Shown here piece by piece: positions 28,268 to 36,338 of a stretch of 64,000 nucleotides of DNA. Source of the stretch: Bacteroidota bacterium (lineage in GTDB: Bacteria > Bacteroidota > Bacteroidia > Bacteroidales > JAADJA01); assembly GCA_020444515.1 (NCBI GenBank), contig JAHLKX010000004.1, positions 1-64,000 of the forward strand, in the 5' to 3' direction. The notes under the pieces were generated by a model. That model worked only from the letters and a program-made list of their open reading frames with translations, made no database searches and had not been told where the DNA came from. Numbering within the stretch: the first letter of the stretch is position 1; each line of letters begins with the position of its first letter. The position numbers and the translations under genes were made by a program.

Positions 28268-28945
28268 ATGAAATTCATAAAAAAACATACAAATCCATCA
28301 ATCCCTTTCTATATTCTAGCAGCAGCCATCCTGCTCCTTTCTGCATGCTCCAGGACCGAACGCACTTATCATCCCAATGGGACATTGAAATCGGAAATCC
28401 ATAAAAAAAATGGCCATTACAATGGGCTGGCTACCTGGTACTATTCCAATGGATTGAAACAGCACGAGGTAAATTATGTGAACGACACCTTGCAGGGAAA
28501 ATCAACCCGATGGTACAACAATGGAAAGATCCATTCAGTGGAAAACTTTATGGATAATCAGCTGCATGGCACCGTGGAGACTTATGATATGAATGGTAAA
28601 AGACTATCCTTACAAACCTATTATCACGGCACATTGAACGGACCCTCGATAGAATATTACACCTCCGGTCAACCAAAAATTGAAGGACAATATGATATGG
28701 GACTATTTGATGGTCGATGGATCTATTATGAAGACGACGGTTATATCATTGGTATTGGTGAGTTTGATAAAGGGACCGGCAAACAGCGCGCCTGGTATCG
28801 CAACGGCACGTTGAAAAGGGAGGTGAATTATACTGATAATCAAAAAAACGGCAGGGAAATCTGGTACAATGCCGACGGAACCGTATCGCGGATACTGACA
28901 TATGAAAACGACGAATTGATCTCTACGGAAATCATCAATCCTTAA
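28268..28945 (+). CDS. MORN-repeat (YwqK-type) lipoprotein
   Basis: A lipoprotein of ~225 residues built of MORN_2-type repeats. The signal peptide ends in the lipobox LLSAC (IPFYILAAAILLLSAC). The mature part repeats a ~23-residue unit (YHPNGTLKSEIHKKNGHYNG, YYSNGLKQHEVNYVNDTLQG, WYNNGKIHSVENFMDNQLHG, YYTSGQPKIEGQYDMGLFDG, WYRNGTLKREVNYTDNQKNG), about eight copies. Such proteins are often named toxin-antitoxin YwqK antitoxins, but this is a transferred name and no toxin is present. Starts further upstream (ATG 28238, GTG 28220) are in frame; 28268 gives a normal signal peptide. It lies between rlmB and aroK and ends 3 bases before aroK, so it is cotranscribed with them. Confidence 0.85.
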   Translation: MKFIKKHTNPSIPFYILAAAILLLSACSRTERTYHPNGTLKSEIHKKNGHYNGLATWYYSNGLKQHEVNYVNDTLQGKSTRWYNNGKIHSVENFMDNQLHGTVETYDMNGKRLSLQTYYHGTLNGPSIEYYTSGQPKIEGQYDMGLFDGRWIYYEDDGYIIGIGEFDKGTGKQRAWYRNGTLKREVNYTDNQKNGREIWYNADGTVSRILTYENDELISTEIINP

Positions 28946-28948
28946 TAT

Positions 28949-29467
28949 ATGCGCATATACCTGATCGGATTTATGGGAAGTGGTAAAACAACGGTAGGGC
29001 GTCAGGTGGCCGGGAAGCTTAATTATGTCTTTGAAGATCTTGATGAGCATATCGAACGCAATTATAAAACCTCCATTCCGCTCATTTTTGAAAAATATGA
29101 TGAATCTGCATTTCGCCGTCTTGAACAGGACGTTTTGCATAAAACAGCCGGATTTAATAACACTGTCATAGCCACCGGTGGCGGCACTCCCTGTTTTTTT
29201 GATAACATGACATGGATGAACAATCAGGGTCTGACCATCTATCTTAAACTTCATCCCAAATCACTTTACAATCGCATCATCCATTCCAAAAAAGTCCGAC
29301 CTCTGGTCCGGCAACGTCCACCCAGTGAATGGCTGACATTCATCGAGGAAAAACTAAGCGAACGGGATCTTTTTTACAGGCAGGCCTCCATTATCATAAA
29401 AGGCGAAAACCTGGATGTGAACAAGCTGGTTGATGAAATCGTTAAGTATAAAAACAACAATGAATGA
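28949..29467 (+). CDS. aroK: Shikimate kinase
   Basis: A 172-residue P-loop kinase of the shikimate pathway, phosphorylating the 3-hydroxyl of shikimate with ATP in the cytoplasm. The Walker A motif is GFMGSGKTTVGR (7-18), the substrate aspartate is in FEDLDEHIE (about 29-37), the substrate arginine in FRRLEQDVL (about 56-64), and the glycine triplet in IATGGGTPC (about 75-83); the lid arginine is in KKVRPLVRQR (about 115-124). Length is standard. It starts 3 bases after the MORN lipoprotein stop and so depends on the rlmB promoter or an internal one. Confidence 0.95.
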   Translation: MRIYLIGFMGSGKTTVGRQVAGKLNYVFEDLDEHIERNYKTSIPLIFEKYDESAFRRLEQDVLHKTAGFNNTVIATGGGTPCFFDNMTWMNNQGLTIYLKLHPKSLYNRIIHSKKVRPLVRQRPPSEWLTFIEEKLSERDLFYRQASIIIKGENLDVNKLVDEIVKYKNNNE

Positions 29468-29573
29468 GTGCTTCAAGGGATTTTATTGATGCCATTAAAA
29501 AGTAAAAAACCCGCCAACACGGGTGCGGCAAATCATAAAAGCATGAAACAACGCAAACAAAAATAATTGATCT

Positions 29574-29990
29574 ATGAAATCATTTCGCAAAGAACTTTGG
29601 TTCAACACCCCGACCCGACGCCAATTGATTAATATCACACCGGATGTGGAAGCATGCCTTGAAGAAAGTGGCATACAGGAAGGATTGATATTGGTCAATG
29701 CGATGCACATCACAAGCAGTGTATTTATAAATGATGATGAAAGCGGGCTGCATCACGATTATGAAGTCTGGCTTGAAAAATTAGCGCCGGAAAAACCTTA
29801 TTCACAATACAAACACAATTCTTACGAGGACAATGCCGATGCGCACTTAAAGCGAACGGTGATGGGTCGGGAAGTAGTAGTTGCGGTAACAAAAGGCAAA
29901 CTGGACTTCGGACCCTGGGAGCAGATTTTTTATGGGGAGTTTGACGGCAAACGCCGCAAGCGGGCATTGATCAAGATCATTGGCGATTAA
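29574..29990 (+). CDS. YjbQ/UPF0047 family protein (secondary thiamine-phosphate synthase type)
   Basis: A 138-residue cytosolic protein of the YjbQ/UPF0047 family. The hallmarks are [20 protein letters not shown] (about 36-55), the metal-site motif [18 protein letters not shown] (about 81-98) and the C-terminal [19 protein letters not shown] (about 112-130). The family has a trimeric fold with a conserved His/Asp/Asn site; E. coli YjbQ shows weak thiamine-phosphate synthase activity, which gave the name, but the physiological reaction is not settled. It follows aroK after 106 bases and may belong to the same transcript. Confidence 0.93.
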   Translation: MKSFRKELWFNTPTRRQLINITPDVEACLEESGIQEGLILVNAMHITSSVFINDDESGLHHDYEVWLEKLAPEKPYSQYKHNSYEDNADAHLKRTVMGREVVVAVTKGKLDFGPWEQIFYGEFDGKRRKRALIKIIGD

Positions 29991-30173
29991 AAATCTTGAA
30001 TTCTTTTTTAATATTGGCAGTGCAAACGCCAAGGATACCGTTTTTCCCCGTTGTGCTGAACTTTAGAAGGACCAGTAACCTTCAACCTGCAAATTGTAAT
30101 TGGTCCATTCCTCACCTGCAATCGTAGGGCAATAGCTGCTGTTCGTCTATTTATATAAATTCCGAACAAAATT

Positions 30174-30204
30174 TTTGATACTTTTAACTCATCCATCAAT
30201 TTGG
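30174..30204 (+). promoter_or_regulatory. Candidate promoter of the DUF4249/TonB receptor operon
   Basis: TTTG (30174-30177), 19 bases, then TCAATTTG (30197-30204), one mismatch from TAnnTTTG. The TTG start at 30212 follows after 7 bases, implying a nearly leaderless mRNA. Confidence 0.4.
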
Positions 30205-30211
30205 TTGAATT

Positions 30212-31216
30212 TTGTCAAAAATCAAGTGGTTCATAAGTTTATTCGTCCTGGTGGCTGGACTCATGGCATGCGATAAAGACTGGAATACCCTGGCTCCATG
30301 GGAAGAGAAATATGCTGTGTATGGCACTCTGAACCTGAAGGATACCGCACAGTACATCCGCATCAACCGGGTTTTCAGGATTGAAGATGACCCCAACACT
30401 TATTTGAACAATCCCGATTCTGTAAATATCATGGCTTCAGATTTTGAGGTTTGGATGGAGGATCTATTGGATGGCAATCCTGCCGGTCCTCCCATTGTAT
30501 TTTCACCTTCCAATGATTATTCTAAGGAGGAAGGACTATTTTCGACAGGTCATTATCAGACTTTTAAAACAACGGAATGGCTTCAAGTTGGTCATACCTA
30601 CCGTTTATTTGTAAAACATAAAAAAACCGGCTTTATCATGTCAGCTGGTTCCAGACCTCTTGGATTAAGAACACTCGAACAATCTTTCAAAGACAACCGG
30701 TACACAACCGTCCCTCAGTACAAACCTGAAAGGCTGGATTATTGGGGATCGTTGTTACCTACACAATTCGACAGGATGATCCAGCGCCTGCTCTATTATG
30801 AATACACCGGAACCGATACGCTCATGAAAATACTGGATTGGAGACCGTGGATCACAAAAAGCACATCAGATGATTCCACCCAACAACTAACCGATGATTA
30901 TCTTGTATACATTGCATCCCAAATCCCTGTAAAACCGAATGTAACAAGAAAAGCGGTAGGTGTCGATAAGATCTTGATCCTCAACGATGAAGAATTGCAA
31001 CTTTTCATCGATCTCTCGTCAGAGCAGGGATCCTTGCATTTTGATCCAGACTATACCAATTTTGACAATGGAACTGGAATTTTTGCCAGTCGTTATTACT
31101 ACACCTTTTTTGCCATGATGTTAAAACCGCAAACCATCGACACACTGGTTTATGGCCGTTTTACAAAAGGTTTGAACTTCATCGACACATTTGGTGATAA
31201 AACCACTTCGAAATGA
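30212..31216 (+). CDS. DUF4249-like outer-membrane-associated lipoprotein
   Basis: A 334-residue lipoprotein: WFISLFVLVAGLMAC gives a lipobox with cysteine at about residue 20. The mature protein starts with a beta-sandwich (YAVYGTLNLKDTAQYIRINRVF) in the style of DUF4249 proteins, which are regularly encoded with TonB-dependent receptors in Bacteroidota. The last 4 bases overlap the start of the receptor gene (ATGA at 31213-31216), so the two are translationally coupled. It probably forms an accessory subunit of the receptor at the cell surface, but the ligand is unknown. Start codon is TTG; no ATG gives a signal peptide. Assignment to DUF4249 is by pattern and context and is less sure than the lipoprotein call. 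Confidence 0.8.
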   Translation: MSKIKWFISLFVLVAGLMACDKDWNTLAPWEEKYAVYGTLNLKDTAQYIRINRVFRIEDDPNTYLNNPDSVNIMASDFEVWMEDLLDGNPAGPPIVFSPSNDYSKEEGLFSTGHYQTFKTTEWLQVGHTYRLFVKHKKTGFIMSAGSRPLGLRTLEQSFKDNRYTTVPQYKPERLDYWGSLLPTQFDRMIQRLLYYEYTGTDTLMKILDWRPWITKSTSDDSTQQLTDDYLVYIASQIPVKPNVTRKAVGVDKILILNDEELQLFIDLSSEQGSLHFDPDYTNFDNGTGIFASRYYYTFFAMMLKPQTIDTLVYGRFTKGLNFIDTFGDKTTSK

Positions 31217-33537
31217 CCTGGCTGAGAAACATACGAATTTGTTTGATTGTGCTTTTGGGGCTGTTAGCAACCAGTTTAATGGCACAGCGAGGCATGATAA
31301 AAGGGGTAGTTGTCAATGCAAAAACCGGTGCACCCATTGAATTTGCCAGTGTGCAATTAGAGGGAACACCCATGGGCGCCACGACTGATGATCAGGGATA
31401 TTTTTTCCTGGTAAGCATTGAGGCCGGCAACTATGTACTCATGGTTAGCAGCATTGGCTATGAAAATCAATCGGAAACGATCACCCTGAAAGATGGAGAG
31501 ACAAAAGTGATTCGCTTCAGCCTTGAACAAGTAGCCTATGATCTGGATGAGGTGGCTGTATCAGCAGAACGGACCAAATTAAAGCGACAGATCCGGATTT
31601 CAGAAATTGAACTGCTTCCCGCCCACATCACCCGGTTGCCCTCGGTTGGCAGCATGCCCGACATCACCCAGCAGATACAAACCCTACCCGGTGTTATCAC
31701 CACCGGAGATGCAGGTAGCCAGTTATACATTCGCGGAGGCTCCCCTATCCAGAACAAAGTGATCATGGATGGAGCGGTAATCTATAATCCATTTCACAGC
31801 TCGGGACTGCACTCCGTTTTTGATATTGATGTGATCCGGAAAGCAGAGGTTTTCACCGGCGGTTTTGGTGCCGAATACGGAGGCAGTATTTCTTCGGTGA
31901 TGGACATCGCTACCCGATCAGGCGACATCAACACCTACCATGGTGGAATGGATGTTTCGACCATCGGTGGAAAGTTGCTCCTTGAAGGACCGGTATTTCG
32001 TCCCAAAGAAGGTTCCGAAAGCAATGCCTCCTTTATTGCCTATTATAAAACCTCCTGGTTCGATAAGGCTTCTGAACGTTATTACCAGTATGTGGATCAA
32101 AATCTCCCTTTCAACTTTCATGACCTGTACGGCAAACTCACCATTTTTACGGGTGATGTTTTTAAGGGAGACCTCTTTGGATTTTCATTCCAGGATCACA
32201 CCGGTTATAGTGGTTCGGTTGTTAATTATAACTGGGATAATCAGGGTTTTGGGGGTAACCTCACCATGTCACCTGCCCAGTCTTCGTTGTTGTTGAACGG
32301 CTATTTTGCCGTGTCATCCTTTAACAGTGAACTCGAAGAACAAAACTATTCCCCCCGTGAGAGTAGCGTAAATTCTGTGAACCTGGGTATCAGGATCGAC
32401 AACTACCTGGGGAAACATTACTTTAAATACGGTATCGAATTGTTAACATTAAAAACAGATTACCTCTATTATACGACCGATTTCAATGCAACCAGTCAGG
32501 CTAACAATACCTCCGAATTATCAGCCTTCCTGTTGTTTTTTGGTGACTATAATAAGCTCCTCATTCAACCCGGATTGCGGGTAGTTTTATACAGCTCCCT
32601 CAATAAAATTTCGCCCGAACCACGCATCTCTCTGAAATATTTGGTAATGAACAACTTCAGGATAAAACTGGCCGCCGGATTATATACCCAAAATTTGATA
32701 GGAGCCGTATCCGATCGGGATATCATTAATTATTTCAGGGGGTACTTATCTGCACCGGTAAATATTGCATCTACAAGGGAAATAAAAAACCAGGACTATC
32801 TGCTTCAGGAATCGATTCACCTCATTGGTGGTTGTGAATTTGAAATCGGCAATGCATTGTTTTTTAACATTGAAGCATATTTCAAAGATTACCCCCAGTT
32901 GATCAACTATAACCGGAATAAAGTCTTCAATGAGTTTGATTATCCTGACAACCCGGACATGCTCACAAAAGATTTCATTCTTGAAACCGGGGAATCAAAA
33001 GGCATTGAATTTACAGGTGAATATCGCAAAGCACCCCTTTCAATCAGTTTGATCTATTCATTGAGTGAAACCACCCGCAGTTATGAGGACAGCAATGGTG
33101 AAATAATACAATATGCACCGCATTATGATCGCCGGCATAACCTGAACCTGGTAGGATCGATTGATCTTGACAGGAATCATTCTTGGATGTTTAACTTACG
33201 ATGGAACTTTGGAACAGGTTTTCCTTTTACACCAACCCAGGGTTTTTATGAATCCAATACCTTCGATGATAATGAGCTCATCAATTATCTCACCCAGAAT
33301 GGCACGTTGGAATTCTTTTACGGGCCCTATAACTCAGCCCGTTTACCTTCGTATCACCGGCTGGATATAAGCCTGAAGAAGACATTTACCCTTCGTGAGA
33401 CTTCCACCATCGAATTGGAAGCCAATGTTGTGAATGTTTACAATCAGAAAAACGTTTATTACATCGACCGTGCCACCAATGAAGCAGTCTACCAGCTTCC
33501 TTTCCTTCCCGGCATCAGGTTTGCATATGCTTTCTGA
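31213..33537 (+). CDS. TonB-dependent receptor with carboxypeptidase-like regulatory domain
   Basis: A 774-residue outer-membrane receptor. Signal peptide ~1-24; then a carboxypeptidase regulatory-like (CarbopepD_reg_2) domain (about 28-110: GMIKGVVVNAKTGAPIEFAS ... LMVSSIGYENQSETI); a plug domain (about 145-250: LPSVGSMPDITQQIQTLPGV, LYIRGGSPIQNKVIMDGAVI, FGAEYGGSISSVMDI); and a 22-strand barrel ending in the C-terminal aromatic PGIRFAYAF. No SusD gene is present; the partner is the upstream DUF4249-like lipoprotein. It imports an unknown ligand using TonB energy. The 3' end overlaps the convergent rlmD gene by 23 bases. Confidence 0.94.
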   Translation: MTWLRNIRICLIVLLGLLATSLMAQRGMIKGVVVNAKTGAPIEFASVQLEGTPMGATTDDQGYFFLVSIEAGNYVLMVSSIGYENQSETITLKDGETKVIRFSLEQVAYDLDEVAVSAERTKLKRQIRISEIELLPAHITRLPSVGSMPDITQQIQTLPGVITTGDAGSQLYIRGGSPIQNKVIMDGAVIYNPFHSSGLHSVFDIDVIRKAEVFTGGFGAEYGGSISSVMDIATRSGDINTYHGGMDVSTIGGKLLLEGPVFRPKEGSESNASFIAYYKTSWFDKASERYYQYVDQNLPFNFHDLYGKLTIFTGDVFKGDLFGFSFQDHTGYSGSVVNYNWDNQGFGGNLTMSPAQSSLLLNGYFAVSSFNSELEEQNYSPRESSVNSVNLGIRIDNYLGKHYFKYGIELLTLKTDYLYYTTDFNATSQANNTSELSAFLLFFGDYNKLLIQPGLRVVLYSSLNKISPEPRISLKYLVMNNFRIKLAAGLYTQNLIGAVSDRDIINYFRGYLSAPVNIASTREIKNQDYLLQESIHLIGGCEFEIGNALFFNIEAYFKDYPQLINYNRNKVFNEFDYPDNPDMLTKDFILETGESKGIEFTGEYRKAPLSISLIYSLSETTRSYEDSNGEIIQYAPHYDRRHNLNLVGSIDLDRNHSWMFNLRWNFGTGFPFTPTQGFYESNTFDDNELINYLTQNGTLEFFYGPYNSARLPSYHRLDISLKKTFTLRETSTIELEANVVNVYNQKNVYYIDRATNEAVYQLPFLPGIRFAYAF

Positions 33538-34939
33538 CCAGCTTCATTACATTTTCCACATGTTGGGTGTGGGGGAACATATCCACCGGTTGCACTGCTT
33601 CAATGGTGTATTGTTCAGCCAGAATAGCCACATCACGGGCTTGTGTAGCAGGATTGCAACTCACATAAACAATTTTGTCAGGTGCCATCTCCAGGATGTG
33701 GCGTACTACCTTCTCATGCATGCCGGCCCTGGGTGGATCAGTTATAACCACATCCGGCCGACCGTTTTGTTTTACAAAGGCTTCATCGAGTACTTTAGCC
33801 AGATCCCCGGCATAAAATACCGTATTGGTAATGTTATTGATCTTTGAGTTTTCATATGCATCTTCGATAGCAGCAGGTACATATTCAACGCCCACAACTT
33901 TTGAGGCCCGGGCAGCCACAAAATTGGCAATGGTGCCCGTTCCGGTGTAAAGATCATACACCAATTCATGTCCTTCCAAACCAGCAAATTCGCGGGCAAC
34001 TTTATACAAGGCATAGGCTTGTGATGAATTAGTCTGATAAAAGGACACCGGGCCAATCTTGAATTTCAGCCCTTCCATTTCCTCCATAATAAAAGGATTA
34101 CCCTTATAGAGGTTCACCTTGAGGTCATTGATCACATCATTCTTTTTATCGTTGATCACATACATCAAGGAGGTGATGGCGGGAAACTTTTCAGCCAGCA
34201 TATCTAACATCCCTTTGATGGCCTCTGAGTCTTCGAATCTCACAATCAAAATAACCATGAGCTCTCCAATGGAAGTAGTGCGAATGATAAGGTTCCGCAG
34301 GAATCCCGTCCAGTTTTTGACATCGTAATATTCCAAACCCTTTTCATCTGCATAATTTTTTACAGCCAGTCGAATATCATTGGACGGATCGGTCTGCAGG
34401 TAACAGTTATCGATATCAAGCACCCGGTCGTACATACCGGGAATGTGAAAACCCAGACCGTTCATGTTGAGGTCGTCAAAATCAAGTTCACGGCTAAACT
34501 CGGTGATCCATCTTTTATTTGAAAAAGTGTATTCGAGTTTGTTTCGGTAATAAAAAACAGAGTCGGAAGCCAGGATAGGGTTTATCTCCGGTAAATCCAA
34601 TTTACCGATCCGCCTGAGGTTATCTTCCACCTGCTTTTGTTTATAAAAAAGCTGATGGTCATAATGCATATTTTGCCACTTGCATCCCCCACAAATCCCG
34701 AAATGCTCGCATCTTGGCTCCGTCCGTTTGTCGGAATAGTGGTGTATGTCCTGGGCTACTCCTTCATAATAGGAGGCTCGTTTCTTTGTGACTTTCACAT
34801 CTACAACATCGCCGGGAACCACAAAAGGAACAAATACCACCCTGTCGTTAGCTCTTCCAACAGCCTTACCCTCTGAACCGGCATCAATGATCTCTACCTT
34901 CTCAAGGGTGATCTTTTTATTTTTTTTCTCGACATTCAT
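33515..34939 (-). CDS. rlmD: 23S rRNA (uracil-C5)-methyltransferase, RlmD/RumA family
   Basis: A ~474-residue class I methyltransferase. Order of domains: TRAM domain (about 5-65: VEIDAGSEGKAVGRANDRVV, FVPFVVPGDVVDVKVT), the [4Fe-4S] cysteine cluster CEHFGICGGCKWQNMHY (about 82-98) with a further cysteine in DNCYLQ, and the catalytic domain with SAM motif YDLYTGTGTIANFVA (about 325-339), DPPRAGMH (about 396-403) and the nucleophile region VYVSCNPATQARDV (about 418-431). It methylates a uracil of 23S rRNA (U1939 in E. coli) or, in some relatives, another site. ATG 34939 (MNVEKKNKK) is preferred; ATG 34954 adds five residues. Confidence 0.93.
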   Translation of the reverse strand: MNVEKKNKKITLEKVEIIDAGSEGKAVGRANDRVVFVPFVVPGDVVDVKVTKKRASYYEGVAQDIHHYSDKRTEPRCEHFGICGGCKWQNMHYDHQLFYKQKQVEDNLRRIGKLDLPEINPILASDSVFYYRNKLEYTFSNKRWITEFSRELDFDDLNMNGLGFHIPGMYDRVLDIDNCYLQTDPSNDIRLAVKNYADEKGLEYYDVKNWTGFLRNLIIRTTSIGELMVILIVRFEDSEAIKGMLDMLAEKFPAITSLMYVINDKKNDVINDLKVNLYKGNPFIMEEMEGLKFKIGPVSFYQTNSSQAYALYKVAREFAGLEGHELVYDLYTGTGTIANFVAARASKVVGVEYVPAAIEDAYENSKINNITNTVFYAGDLAKVLDEAFVKQNGRPDVVITDPPRAGMHEKVVRHILEMAPDKIVYVSCNPATQARDVAILAEQYTIEAVQPVDMFPHTQHVENVMKLVRKHMQT

Positions 34940-35101
34940 TTTGAATTTTTGCAAAAGTAAGATTATTCGGAGTTCGGGGAAGTAAATTCAGCCCCAACCA
35001 AGCTTCCCGCTTTCTGCACCAGGTTCTATACGCCACCCAAACCTTTCCCCTTGCTCAGTCAAAACTTGATTCCTCTTTAGATTTTATTTATTTTTATCAC
35101 G

Positions 35102-35401
35102 ATGCAACAATTAATCGAATGGCTTGAAGCGCATCAGCTTCCCTGTTATTACAAGAAGTTTTTGGGGATCGAATGCCTGGGATGTGGTATGCAAACCGCT
35201 TTTATCCTTCTCCTCAAAGGAGAGATCATAGAAAGTTTGAAGGTTTATCCGGCCCTCCTTCCCATTCTTTTTATGCTCATTTACCTGGTGCTTCATTTGA
35301 TAATAAAATTCAGGAATGGCGCACGGGTATTAAAAATTTCGTTTATATTTACACTATCAATTATGGTCGTGAGTTATATCCTTAAACTCCTGGCCTACTG
35401 A
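35102..35401 (+). CDS. DUF2752 small membrane protein
   Basis: A 99-residue protein of the DUF2752 family: the cysteine signature GIECLGCGMQTAF (about 22-34) follows PCYYKKF, then two hydrophobic helices (ALLPILFMLIYLVLHLII and FIFTLSIMVVSYILKLL). The family is usually two-helix with C-x-G-C-G-x motif and has no settled function. It is the first gene of a plus-strand run with the CCC-motif and RDD membrane proteins; the next gene begins 14 bases later. Confidence 0.9.
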   Translation: MQQLIEWLEAHQLPCYYKKFLGIECLGCGMQTAFILLLKGEIIESLKVYPALLPILFMLIYLVLHLIIKFRNGARVLKISFIFTLSIMVVSYILKLLAY

Positions 35402-35415
35402 AAGCCTTAGAATTC

Positions 35416-35769
35416 ATGGAAACACAAAACAATCAGAAAAATTCCGATCTTTCTATTCAGCAAGTTTCCCTGCCCAATGCCAATGCAGTGCTGGTTTTGG
35501 GTATCACTTCCATCGTCCTCTGCTGGTGCCAGGGAATCTTCGGATTGATCATGGCCATCGTCGCCCTGATCCTTGCCAACCGTGATTTGACCCTGTACCA
35601 ATCCAATCCCGATCACTATACGCCTAATTCTTATAATAATCTGAAAACCGGTCGGACCATTTCGATTATCGGACTGGTTTTGGCTGCTATTTTCATGTTT
35701 ATCCTCATTATTGGACTGTTATTTTTGGGACTGAATTTTGCACTTTTCCCCTGGGAGATGATTGACTGA
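35416..35769 (+). CDS. CCC-motif (DUF4190-like) small membrane protein
   Basis: A 117-residue membrane protein: polar N-terminus (about 1-22), first helix AVLVLGITSIVLCWCQGIFGLIM with the CxC motif in the helix, a loop with NRDLTLYQSNPDHYTPNSYNN and a second helix IGLVLAAIFMFILIIGLLFL. This matches the Bacteroidota 'CCC motif membrane protein' family, of unknown function, which typically sits beside DUF2752 and RDD genes as here. It is therefore part of a conserved trio of membrane proteins. Confidence 0.88.
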   Translation: METQNNQKNSDLSIQQVSLPNANAVLVLGITSIVLCWCQGIFGLIMAIVALILANRDLTLYQSNPDHYTPNSYNNLKTGRTISIIGLVLAAIFMFILIIGLLFLGLNFALFPWEMID

Positions 35770-35795
35770 CAATAACCTTTTAACACAATATTAAA

Positions 35796-36302
35796 ATGGA
35801 AAATTCAACGATTACCAATCCTGAAACTCCTTCAGCCGTCAAGTATGCAGGCTTTTGGTGGAGATTTTTAGCCTACCTCATCGATGGGGTAATTCTCGGA
35901 ACCGTTACATGGATCATTTATATTCCATTGTTTGCCGTTTTTGGACTAAGTCTTTATTCAATGTCTGAATCGGGTATGGACCTGGATGACAATCCGGCTG
36001 TCCTCGGATCCATGATATTGGTCTATATTTTCATTGTGGGCATTTCTATTGTAATCCAATGGCTTTATTTTTCGGTTTTGGAATCCTCCAAAATGCAGGG
36101 TACGGTAGGCAAGATGGCGCTTCGGATCAAAGTTACTGACTATGATGGAAACCGCATTTCATTTGCCCGTGCCACTGGTCGGCATTTTGGGAAATACCTG
36201 AGCAGTCTGATTTTCCTGATTGGGTACATCATGGCAGGCTTTACTGCCAAAAAGCAGGCATTGCATGATATTTTAGCAAACTGTTATGTGATCAAAGAAT
36301 AA
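35796..36302 (+). CDS. RDD family membrane protein
   Basis: A 168-residue RDD-domain protein. The domain signature is visible: YAGFWWRFLAYLIDGVILG (about 16-34; R and D of RDD) with TVGKMALRIKVTDYDG (about 103-118) and ARATGRHFGKYLS (about 123-135), and three or four membrane helices. The first amino acids are polar. RDD proteins are often small transporters or membrane scaffolds; some have been reported as Na+/H+ antiporters, but that cannot be inferred for this one. 26 bases separate it from the CCC gene and 36 from the next gene, consistent with one transcript. Confidence 0.9.
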   Translation: MENSTITNPETPSAVKYAGFWWRFLAYLIDGVILGTVTWIIYIPLFAVFGLSLYSMSESGMDLDDNPAVLGSMILVYIFIVGISIVIQWLYFSVLESSKMQGTVGKMALRIKVTDYDGNRISFARATGRHFGKYLSSLIFLIGYIMAGFTAKKQALHDILANCYVIKE

Positions 36303-36338
36303 CAAATTGAACTTTTCCTGTTATCCTTATCCAGGATT

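Noticed and set aside
28268..28945. Reading the MORN lipoprotein as a toxin-antitoxin component
   Set aside because: The YwqK antitoxin name is a database carry-over; there is no toxin gene and the neighbours are rlmB and aroK.
29504..29524. Hairpin ACCCG-ccaaca-CGGGT with an A run on the left, in front of yjbQ
   Set aside because: It would be a terminator only on the minus strand, where no gene ends; the stem is 5 bp. Likely chance.
30212..33537. Polysaccharide utilisation locus
   Set aside because: The receptor has no SusD partner, glycosidases or sigma/anti-sigma genes beside it; the DUF5060 protein is 21 kb away and the DUF5916 protein is 25 kb away.
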